Shown here: positions 9,878 to 17,792 of the stretch, one piece after another
How positions within the stretch are numbered: the first letter of the stretch is position 1
How the letters are laid out: each line of letters opens with the position of its first letter
Assembly: GCA_013001595.1 (NCBI GenBank)
Contig: JABDMH010000056.1
Coordinates: 62,001-126,000 of the forward strand
Direction: 5' to 3'
Length of the DNA stretch: 64,000 nt
From: Saprospiraceae bacterium
GTDB taxonomy: Bacteria; Bacteroidota; Bacteroidia; Chitinophagales; Saprospiraceae
The notes under the pieces: model-generated
Told to the model about the DNA's origin: nothing
The model's input: only the letters and a program-made list of their open reading frames with translations
The model's database searches: none
Translations under genes and position numbers: made by a program

Positions 9878-10864
9878 ATGAAACGTAGAAATTTTATCAA
9901 GTCTACCGGATGTAGCATCTTTAGTGCAGGCTTAATCGGTGTTGCCATATCTTCTTCGAGTAGTAGCTGTCAATCGTCAAATAATTCTGAATCGTCAAGT
10001 AATGCGGAATCGCCAGGTATTGCTGAGTCACCTTCCATGTTTTTTGAGATATCACTAGCGCAGTGGTCTTTAAATAAGACCCTGTTTGATGGAAAAATGG
10101 ACAATCTGGACTTTGCAGCCACTGCAAAGAAGAAATATGGGATAACTAATATCGAGTACGTAAATCAATTTTTTAAGGATAAGGCTAGGGACAAAGCCTA
10201 TCTCCAAGAAATGAATACAAGGGCCAATGACCTTGGAGTCAAACAACTCATCATTATGATTGATGGTGAAGGGGGGTTAGGTGACCTGGATGATAGCAGT
10301 AGAAAAGAAGCTGTGGAAAATCACTATGAGTGGGTAGAGGCGGCAAAATTCCTAGGATGCCACTCAATAAGGGTAAATGCGTACGGAGAAGGTACTGCCA
10401 AGGAGGTGAAGCTTGCTGCGATTGATGGATTAGGAAGTCTATCGAGCTTTGCTAAAGACTTCGGTATTAATGTTATCGTTGAAAACCATGGTGGATACTC
10501 TTCCAATGGACGATGGCTTGCAGACGTCATGAAGCAAGTGGACATGGAAAACTGTGGCACATTACCGGACTTTGGAAATTTTTGTATCACCGAAGAGAAT
10601 GATGAGTGCGTGGAAGAATACGATAGATATAAAGGTGTGCTTGAGTTAATGCCTTATGCTAAGGCGGTGAGTGCCAAGAGTCATGATTTTAATGCAGAAG
10701 GGGATGAGACCCGCACTGACTACCTTAAAATGATGAAGATTGTGAAAGATGCAGGATATAGTGGATATGTGGGCATCGAATATGAAGGGAGTAGATTAAG
10801 CGAAGCAGAAGGTATTTTAGCCACGAAAAAGCTTCTGGAAAAAGTGGGCACGAAGCTCTTATAG
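9878..10864 (+). CDS. Exported sugar phosphate isomerase/epimerase-like TIM barrel
   Basis: A 328-residue member of the xylose-isomerase-like TIM barrel (AP endonuclease 2) superfamily, common in Bacteroidota glycan loci. The N-terminus has a Tat-type signal (KRRNFIKS) and a hydrophobic stretch, then a serine-rich linker with a possible lipobox cysteine at about 31 and short imperfect repeats (AESP). The barrel contains [48 protein letters not shown] and [12 protein letters not shown], the last providing the usual metal-binding acidic residues. The substrate is not predictable; sugar or inositol isomerisation or epimerisation in the periplasm is likely. It is the first gene of the plus-strand glycan run. 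Confidence 0.85.
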   Translation: MKRRNFIKSTGCSIFSAGLIGVAISSSSSSCQSSNNSESSSNAESPGIAESPSMFFEISLAQWSLNKTLFDGKMDNLDFAATAKKKYGITNIEYVNQFFKDKARDKAYLQEMNTRANDLGVKQLIIMIDGEGGLGDLDDSSRKEAVENHYEWVEAAKFLGCHSIRVNAYGEGTAKEVKLAAIDGLGSLSSFAKDFGINVIVENHGGYSSNGRWLADVMKQVDMENCGTLPDFGNFCITEENDECVEEYDRYKGVLELMPYAKAVSAKSHDFNAEGDETRTDYLKMMKIVKDAGYSGYVGIEYEGSRLSEAEGILATKKLLEKVGTKLL

Positions 10865-11170
10865 GCATCTCCGTCCTTAAGAATTGCGGCTGTGCATATT
10901 TAAGCACACTGAATATTGCTTTCAAAGCAAGTAATGCAGCAAGTATTGGCAGTTGCAGATATTAAGGATAAAAATATTTAAAAAAAAATATTTGTATTGA
11001 TTCGTAGTGTTGTCATTCCACTTCAAGTTCTTATACATTAGGATTTCTGAGTTGTTTTGATAGGTCTGCACCCTGCTTATCCTCGCAAATCCTTTTGGCA
11101 GACTTTTTGACTATTGATAGGTAAGATTGACGCAGGGTAAATAAGCAAGACCATGCTAATTATAAATAAA

Positions 11171-11186
11171 GAATGTATATACATTC
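11171..11186. repeat. Perfect 16-bp palindrome
   Basis: GAATGTATATACATTC reads the same on both strands. Its size and position in a regulatory gap fit a dimeric regulator operator. No regulator can be named from it. Confidence 0.45.
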
Positions 11187-11309
11187 TACTCAGCTACAAT
11201 CTAAACGATCAGGTGCGACAGCGCACAAGATCTTTACAACTTTGAAATTTTGGCTTGGTTTCAATATTCCACCCTCTAACCAAAGAATAACGGGTTTCAT
11301 TTCAAAGCA

Positions 11310-11350
11310 AGAGGTTGTGTTTCTACGGAAAGCAACCTCTCTTTTTTTTT
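11310..11350 (+). terminator. Strong intrinsic terminator
   Basis: AGAGGTTG (11310-11317) pairs with CAACCTCT (11333-11340), with an inner TTTC/GAAA pairing, followed by C and nine T's (11342-11350). It is about 450 bases past the isomerase-like stop and about 240 before the sialidase-like start. Confidence 0.8.
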
Positions 11351-11591
11351 AGGAAGACGAGTCCATTGATAAGAAGTTATTGCTCTTGCTGGCAAGAACG
11401 AATAGCTAGATGCATCACTCTACTCTTTGTCGTCATCGCAATGGAACAAGGGCTCCTTCGATATAGCCGCATCTCACCAAATCTATCGCTTTACTACCTT
11501 CATTTGTAGCAACAATCCTTATCTTTTGCTGCGATTGAAGTTTTGCTTATGGCAACTTTTGCGTAGCATGACATCGGAAAACTATTGAACA

Positions 11592-12932
11592 TTGGGACCA
11601 TCTCTTAAGAGTATTCATCTATTTGTTTCGGCTCTAATACTTCTAGCCTTGTTTAGTTGTCAGTCGAGGTTGGATAGATTGGCCAACTTTCCCATCCTGA
11701 CAATTCCGCAAAACATACTGATTGATAGCAATAATACCCTCGGGAGCTTTCATCCCTGTGAACCTTCCATTTGTATTAGCCCTGCCAACCCAAATCAAAT
11801 CGTAGCGGGAGCGGTCTTAAATAGGACCTATCATTCGCTTGATTTTGGAAGGAGCTGGTCCACTCAATTGGTATCTTCTACTTACGGTGTATATGGCGAT
11901 CCAGTGATCATCGCCGATAAACATGGTAATTTTTATTATGCCCATCTTGCAGATCCATCCGGGAAGGGTAGGTCATCTCAGGATTGGTTAGATAGGATAG
12001 TAATACAACGGTCCGAGGATGGAGGAACTAGTTGGAACAATGGATCTTTTGCAGGTTATCGACCTCCAAGAGATCAAGATAAGCATTGGCTAGCAGTTGA
12101 TGATAAGTCAAAGGCTTTGTACATGACCTGGACTGAGTTTGATAAATATGGAAGTGCGGATTCAAATGATCGCAGTCGCATTTTATTTTCAAAGTCGGTA
12201 GATGAGGGAGATCAGTGGTCCGATGCCATCTCCATTAGTGGGGTTGAAGGAAATTGTCTTGATGATGATCAGACCACTGAGGGGGCCGTACCGACGGTGG
12301 GACCGAAGGGGCAGATTTATGTTTCATGGTCTTATGATGAAAAGATCTATTTTGATAAATCACTCGATGCTGGAGGCCATTGGCTCGATACTGACATCAT
12401 CGCAGCAAATCAAATGGGAGGTTGGTCTTTTGATATTCCTGGTCTAGGTAGGGCGAACGGGATGCCCATCACAGCTGTTGATATCAGTAAGAGCAGGTAT
12501 CGAGGGCGTATTTATATCAACTACTGCGACCAGAGTAACGGCAGCGATGATACAGATGTCTGGATTGTGTATTCTGATGACGAAGGAAACTCTTGGTCAG
12601 CTCCAAAGCGGGTGAATGATGATGGTCCAGGAAAGCACCAATTCTTCACCTGGATGAGTGTGGACCCTACTAGCGGAGCTATTTATATTGTCTTTTACGA
12701 CAGAAGAGCCCATGATGATAATCATACGGATGTGTTCCTCGCCTATTCATTTGATGGAGGCCAACATTTTCGCAATGTAAAAATTAGTAGTTCCACATTT
12801 CTTCCCAACACAAGTATCTTTTTTGGTGACTACAACAACATCAGTGCTTACAAAGGGCGAGTTCGGCCCATCTGGACGCGGATGGATGAGAACAAGACCA
12901 GCATCTGGACGGCGTTAATCGACTTCCGATGA
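11592..12932 (+). CDS. Sialidase-like Asp-box (BNR) lipoprotein
   Basis: A 446-residue predicted lipoprotein with a six-bladed sialidase-type propeller. The chosen start is TTG at 11592, because it places a positively charged N-terminus and hydrophobic stretch before the lipobox LFSC (about C23). At least six Asp-box motifs (S-x-D-x-G-x-x-W) are visible: SLDFGRSW, SEDGGTSW, SVDEGDQW, SLDAGGHW, SDDEGNSW and SFDGGQHF. Exo-sialidase activity is possible, but Asp-boxes also occur in non-sialidase propellers and I did not find the arginine triad with confidence. Its stop overlaps the next start (ATGA), which implies translational coupling. Confidence 0.8.
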   Translation: MGPSLKSIHLFVSALILLALFSCQSRLDRLANFPILTIPQNILIDSNNTLGSFHPCEPSICISPANPNQIVAGAVLNRTYHSLDFGRSWSTQLVSSTYGVYGDPVIIADKHGNFYYAHLADPSGKGRSSQDWLDRIVIQRSEDGGTSWNNGSFAGYRPPRDQDKHWLAVDDKSKALYMTWTEFDKYGSADSNDRSRILFSKSVDEGDQWSDAISISGVEGNCLDDDQTTEGAVPTVGPKGQIYVSWSYDEKIYFDKSLDAGGHWLDTDIIAANQMGGWSFDIPGLGRANGMPITAVDISKSRYRGRIYINYCDQSNGSDDTDVWIVYSDDEGNSWSAPKRVNDDGPGKHQFFTWMSVDPTSGAIYIVFYDRRAHDDNHTDVFLAYSFDGGQHFRNVKISSSTFLPNTSIFFGDYNNISAYKGRVRPIWTRMDENKTSIWTALIDFR

Positions 12933-13201
12933 TCGGAACAAAATTTATCTTGTGGTGCAATGCATTACTGGTGGTGTCCATGATTTACATTGGTCCAATT
13001 TTGACAGCACTGGCATCCAATGGACTGGCAATATTTATGTTTTTAATGATTTTGATGATGGTGCCATTTATGGGGGTGCTTTGGGGTATGCGATACCGTA
13101 AGCAGTTTGCCAGGTCCAGTGTATATCGATATTTGTGGTATACGGCTTGCATTAATTCCATATTTGTAATATGCATATTATTTGCATACTTTTTTGCATG
13201 A
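12929..13201 (+). CDS. Small three-helix membrane protein
   Basis: A 90-residue hydrophobic protein starting inside the stop of the sialidase-like gene (ATGA overlap). Three membrane segments are visible: about residues 7-27, 32-52 and 68-89, with a basic loop (RYRKQFARSS) between the second and third. No family recognised. The ATGA coupling and intact helices argue it is real. The location suggests a helper for the neighbouring glycan enzymes, but function is unknown. Confidence 0.6.
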   Translation: MIGTKFILWCNALLVVSMIYIGPILTALASNGLAIFMFLMILMMVPFMGVLWGMRYRKQFARSSVYRYLWYTACINSIFVICILFAYFFA

Positions 13202-13338
13202 GTATACATAGAGAAGTGGTGGGTGAATCAGTTCTGGTCTCGGTCTCGGATAAGATGTTTGCAGTCAGGATGCTTTATAGAGCAATTAGATACGGAATTC
13301 AAGGGACCAGTATACCCATCAAAATTCATCCTTTGGTG

Positions 13339-14871
13339 ATGACATTGATCATGTTGCTATTGATTCCATACCTGGGGCTGACTCAGGGCAAGCAAGAACG
13401 GACTGAGAGTCCTAATATAATTTTGATTTTGACCGATGATCAAGGATGGACACACTCTTCTCATCATGCAGATCCCTTGATACCAGAATCAAGGAGTGAC
13501 TACTATGAAACACCCAATATGGATAAGTTGGCAGCGTCTGGAGTCCTGTTTACTCAGGGATATGCACCCAATCCCATATGTTCACCGAGCCGAAATAGTT
13601 TGATGTTTGGTCAAAATGGAGCAAGACACATTTATAATCAAGATCACGAATGGTACAAAAAAACGGCAGATTGGCTTACGATTCCCCGGGCTCTCAAGAT
13701 GGCTAATTCTGATTATAGGGCTGCTCATTTTGGTAAATGGCACATCGCAATGGTTCCTAAGGAGGCTGGATTCGATCTCGACGATGGTATGAATTCAAAC
13801 CATGGTGGTGAGATATTTGGAGATGGTTATTTGAACATCAAAGACTACACAGAAGCTGCCGATGCATATATTATTTCAAATAATATCGAAAATCCCTCAA
13901 AAGCAAGGAGAGCAGGTAAACCAAGTGGACACTGGGACGATGACAATGCAAAGGACATTTTTGGAATCACTCACCGCGCAAAAAAATTTATGAAAGCAAG
14001 TATTGAGGACGGGAAACCATTTTATGTTCAACTCTCACACTATGCAACACACCTTTCTTTGGTTTCTCAAAAAGAGCCTTATGAATATTTCCTGAATAAA
14101 AAAACAGGCCAACGGCATACAAACCCTGAATTTGCAGCGATGCTCAAGGATTTGGATACAGGCATAGGAATCATTATGGATTTTGTGCGAGAGTTGGGAA
14201 TTGAAGACAATACTTTTCTCTTTCTAATGGGCGATAATGGTGGAAGAATGTCATTAAATCAGATTGCCGTGATAGATCAAGATAGGGAGTTGGTGCATGC
14301 TTATTACTCGAACCAGCATGATAGAAATTCCCCGCTGCGCGATGGAAAGCACTCCTTTTATGAGGGTGGTATTAGGGTGCCTTTTATTGCTTCTGGACCT
14401 GGAATTGGAGCAAATCGAGTTGTCCGCATTCCGGTGACTGGGCTAGATTTACTTCCCACGTTTGCAGAACTGGCTGGGGGTGATGTAGAAATGACCGATG
14501 CTATTGATGGAGGAAGTATGGTCCCATTACTCCTAGATGATCGTGTGGAAAAAATAAAACGTAATAGCGAGTACCTGATCTTTCATCAATCCTCGCACCG
14601 AAGGCCAAGAAGTGCCATTCGAAAGGATGATTTTAAGCTCATCAAATATTGGTCAAAAGAAGCTAAATATACAGATACACCAAAGGTAGAACTTTTCAAT
14701 ATTAGACATGATTTGGGTGAATCCAACAACTTAATCCACAGGTATCCAGGGATCGCCAAAGAATTGGAAGGCACATTAAGTGAGTTTTTAGAGAAGACCC
14801 ATGCCGAAACCGGAACACGTGATATTAAAGGAGCATATTATCGTTTGATGGATGATATTGTGAAAGAATAG
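13339..14871 (+). CDS. Secreted type I sulfatase
   Basis: Formylglycine-dependent sulfatase removing sulfate esters from glycans. The frame is open from 13171, but the ATG at 13339 gives a normal signal peptide (MTLIMLLLIPYLGLTQG) and avoids overlapping the small membrane gene. The metal-binding NIILILTDDQGW starts the mature protein. The CSPSR motif (cysteine about residue 81) is the C-x-P-x-R site converted to formylglycine. HFGKWHIAM and FLFLMGDNGGR supply further active-site residues. About 510 residues, typical for S1 family enzymes. The maturation enzyme is not in the window. Confidence 0.93.
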   Translation: MTLIMLLLIPYLGLTQGKQERTESPNIILILTDDQGWTHSSHHADPLIPESRSDYYETPNMDKLAASGVLFTQGYAPNPICSPSRNSLMFGQNGARHIYNQDHEWYKKTADWLTIPRALKMANSDYRAAHFGKWHIAMVPKEAGFDLDDGMNSNHGGEIFGDGYLNIKDYTEAADAYIISNNIENPSKARRAGKPSGHWDDDNAKDIFGITHRAKKFMKASIEDGKPFYVQLSHYATHLSLVSQKEPYEYFLNKKTGQRHTNPEFAAMLKDLDTGIGIIMDFVRELGIEDNTFLFLMGDNGGRMSLNQIAVIDQDRELVHAYYSNQHDRNSPLRDGKHSFYEGGIRVPFIASGPGIGANRVVRIPVTGLDLLPTFAELAGGDVEMTDAIDGGSMVPLLLDDRVEKIKRNSEYLIFHQSSHRRPRSAIRKDDFKLIKYWSKEAKYTDTPKVELFNIRHDLGESNNLIHRYPGIAKELEGTLSEFLEKTHAETGTRDIKGAYYRLMDDIVKE

Positions 14872-15183
14872 AGATATGATTATATCGGATTTTTTCATGG
14901 GCCTTAGTCCAAGGAGCTGCATACCTTTTCCATTATGATCGAAAGCCTGGATGCGAAAAAGGTATCAGTACATTTTGATACAGGATTAATGGTTGCCCCA
15001 TTGACCATCCTATCTACTGAGGATTGGCGTGCTAAAAATATATGGCTACGCATGGTATCTTAAATGCATTGACTATTATTATGCAGAAAAGTGAGTGGGA
15101 ATAGGTAGTTGAACAAGGAGAGTCTTAGTAATGCTCCACGTCTAACTATGATCGTGATATTGAATGACTTAACACAACCTGAG
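14872..15183. other. Intergenic region (312 bp)
   Basis: No convincing gene or terminator. A 42-codon ORF (14935-15063) exists but resembles nothing I know. A TTG-started extension of the rhamnosidase ORF (from 15109) also lies here and was not accepted as coding. Confidence 0.4.
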
Positions 15184-17469
15184 ATGAACAAAGTAATTTT
15201 AGCATGCCTATTAAGCCTAAGTCTCCTCAAGGGGCATGCTCAATATCTTCCTCCGCCTTCGGGCTTATCTACAGCATTTCTGAGGGTACCGTCTGAGGCA
15301 GTAATCACAGATTCGACACCAGATTTCGCATGGATTTTTCCTCAGGCTGGTCTCGAGCAATCAGCTTATCGAGTTCTAGTTGCTTCATCGCCATTTCTGC
15401 TGCTTGAGGGAGATGCTGATTTATGGGATAGCGAAATGGTAATTAGTGACGCTTCGACCAATGTAACCTATAGTGGAAGGCCATTGGATGCTAGACAAAC
15501 ATATTGGTGGCAAGTAAAAGTTTGGTCCCCCAATGGACTGGAAAGCAATTATAGTCTACCTCAGAAATTCAATACCGGTGATTTTGATCGGTCGGAATTG
15601 GATTATCCGGGAGAAAGTAGGTGGATTCAATTAGCGACCGATCATTGGGTTTCTGAAGACAAGCAGTGTGCGACATTTGAGTACGCAAAGCCGATCGAAA
15701 TGAGACAGCTGAAATCAAAAAAATATTTTGCTGAATTTGAAAAATCGGCTATTGGTATACTAGAATTTGTTGCCACATCAGCGTTGGATGAAGCTCCAAT
15801 CACTATTCATATGGGCGAGAGGAAATTGGATGACGTTACCGTTCATAAGGATCCTGGGAAATCTAACATTGGGTATGATAGCATTCAAATGGTACTTAAG
15901 AAAGGCACTCATAATTATGTGGTGGAAATTACCGAGCGGGAGATCAAAGGTTACTTACATTCTCAAAAACTATCGCCACACTATCCTGAAGTGATGCCAT
16001 TTAGATATGTAGAGATACTGGCAAATTTTGATTCCATTGCGATAAAAGATATCAAACAAGGAGGGTTGTTCTATTATTTTGATGTAGAGGCATCCTCTTT
16101 TATGAGCTCAAACGAGAAACTGAACACCGTTTGGAATTTATGCAAATATACCCAAAAGGCTACGCCATTTCTTGGTGTTTATGCCGATGGTAATAGAGAG
16201 CGGATGCCTTATGAAGCAGATGCAAATATTCAGCAAGCGAGTCATTTTGCGGTAGATAGAGAGTATTCTATTGGCAAATACACGATTAATTTCTTATTGG
16301 ATCATGCATCTTGGCCAACGGAATGGCAAATGCATGTGGTGTTGATGGCCTGGGACTATTACATGCACACAGGTGACTCGGATCTATTGATTGATCGATA
16401 TCAAGATATTAGGCGAAAGTCACTAATTGCTCTAACTGATGACAACGGATTGATCAGTACAAGGACGGGAAAGAAAACACAAAAATTCCTGACTAGTATT
16501 CATTTTCCGGGACCAGTCGAAAAATTCCGAGATATTGTCGATTGGCCACACGGGACTCCCAAGGGGAACAGCGGTAGTAGTCACAGAAGTCCATTGGAAG
16601 GAGGTGAAACGGATGGATTTGTATTTACCGATTATAATACGGTTGTAAATGCCTTTCATAATCGGTCCCTGGTGTTAATGGCAAATATTGCTAAAGTCGT
16701 TGGGAACGAGGAAGATCACAAGTTCTTTACTGGTCGAGCGGAGGAACACAAAAAGCAATTTATTGTTGCTTTCTTCAATAACGATAAAGACTATTTTCGC
16801 GATGGGATTGGGACCAGTCATTCAAGTCTTCATAGCAATATGTTCTCCATGGCCTTTGATTTGGTGCCTGCAGGAAATATCGAAACGGTGTCTGAATTTA
16901 TCAAGTCAAGGGGTATGGTGTGCAGCGTTTATGGATCTCAGTATCTACTTGAAGCGCTGTACAAAGCTGGAGAAGCTGAATATGCATTAGAACTTATGAC
17001 CTCAGAGGGCAGAAGAAGTTGGTTGAATATGATCCGTGTAGGCTCGTCTATGACCACCGAAGCTTGGGATGAATACTACAAACCTAACCTCACTTGGAAT
17101 CATGCCTGGGGGTCAGCACCGGCGAATATAACTGCCCGAAAACTGATGGGTATAGAACCCCTGGAGGCCACTTTCAGCAAGTTCCGAATTGCTCCTCAAC
17201 CTGGAAATCTAGAACAGGTGGCAATTACCGTTCCATGTATACGCGGAGAAATAGCAGTTGATTTGAATCAGATGCAAGATTCCTGGACTATGAATATTTC
17301 TGTCCCTGGTAATGCAAAGGCTGAACTTTGGCTTCCCCCATATTTGTCCAAGATTTTCATCAATGGAGAATTAACAGTACCCGTGAATGAAGTGAGATAT
17401 GCCGGTGGAATCAGAAACGTAATTCTGCTAGAAAGTGGCCATTATACAGTTTCATGCTCCAAAAAGTGA
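15184..17469 (+). CDS. GH78 family alpha-L-rhamnosidase, secreted
   Basis: Inverting exo-rhamnosidase (glycoside hydrolase family 78). The frame is open from a TTG at 15109, but the ATG at 15184 begins a proper signal peptide (NKVILACLLSLSLLKGHAQ). The N-terminal part is a fibronectin-like domain (TPDFAWIFPQAG...YRVLVASS...TYWWQVKVWSPNG), then beta-sandwich domains. The (alpha/alpha)6 catalytic domain shows the acidic signature YADGNRERMPYEADAN, followed by EWQMHVVLMAWDYYMHTGD and TWNHAWGSAPAN. About 760 residues. Together with the sulfatase and lyase it suggests attack on a rhamnose-containing sulfated glycan such as an ulvan-like algal polysaccharide (inference). Confidence 0.9.
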   Translation: MNKVILACLLSLSLLKGHAQYLPPPSGLSTAFLRVPSEAVITDSTPDFAWIFPQAGLEQSAYRVLVASSPFLLLEGDADLWDSEMVISDASTNVTYSGRPLDARQTYWWQVKVWSPNGLESNYSLPQKFNTGDFDRSELDYPGESRWIQLATDHWVSEDKQCATFEYAKPIEMRQLKSKKYFAEFEKSAIGILEFVATSALDEAPITIHMGERKLDDVTVHKDPGKSNIGYDSIQMVLKKGTHNYVVEITEREIKGYLHSQKLSPHYPEVMPFRYVEILANFDSIAIKDIKQGGLFYYFDVEASSFMSSNEKLNTVWNLCKYTQKATPFLGVYADGNRERMPYEADANIQQASHFAVDREYSIGKYTINFLLDHASWPTEWQMHVVLMAWDYYMHTGDSDLLIDRYQDIRRKSLIALTDDNGLISTRTGKKTQKFLTSIHFPGPVEKFRDIVDWPHGTPKGNSGSSHRSPLEGGETDGFVFTDYNTVVNAFHNRSLVLMANIAKVVGNEEDHKFFTGRAEEHKKQFIVAFFNNDKDYFRDGIGTSHSSLHSNMFSMAFDLVPAGNIETVSEFIKSRGMVCSVYGSQYLLEALYKAGEAEYALELMTSEGRRSWLNMIRVGSSMTTEAWDEYYKPNLTWNHAWGSAPANITARKLMGIEPLEATFSKFRIAPQPGNLEQVAITVPCIRGEIAVDLNQMQDSWTMNISVPGNAKAELWLPPYLSKIFINGELTVPVNEVRYAGGIRNVILLESGHYTVSCSKK

Positions 17470-17792
17470 TCTTAAAGATTTATGAATAAGACCAAGGGAA
17501 GGAAGACCCATATAATGGTTGTCGATGGTAACCGTTGCTCTGACGATAATTCCTTACAAAGATACTTGATATACAACAAACCCATCATCAAATGAGGACG
17601 AAAGTGGAAGCCCAGACTTATGGATTTGGAAAATCCTTAATGCAGGAAAATTTTGGTATGGAATTTTGTCCGGCATAATAGATTGAATCATTAATGGTCA
17701 AAGTCCCAGATGATATTGAGATAGAGTTGGGACGTCAGCACCTTTTTCGAATTGAAAATAGAGATTCGCTGTAGACTTTATAAACATTTACA
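17470..17792. other. Intergenic region (323 bp), nothing recognised
   Basis: AT-rich spacer between the rhamnosidase and the heparinase-like gene. All frames are interrupted and I see no terminator or strong promoter. Confidence 0.4.

Larger units (their letters stand above)
10865..11591. other. Long intergenic region (727 bp) with palindrome and orphan terminator
   Basis: AT-rich gap between the isomerase-like gene and the sialidase-like gene. It contains a 16-bp perfect palindrome at 11171-11186 and a strong intrinsic terminator at 11310-11350, about 450 bases from any upstream stop codon. A small RNA or attenuated leader is possible. I see no coding ORF. Confidence 0.5.

Noticed and set aside
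11315-11509. 64-codon ORF starting in the terminator
   Set aside because: It begins inside the hairpin and reads through the T tract, with an implausible protein composition.
14935-15063. 42-codon ORF between the sulfatase and rhamnosidase genes
   Set aside because: Too short, no recognisable motif and no coupling to neighbours. It could be a gene remnant but the evidence is too weak.
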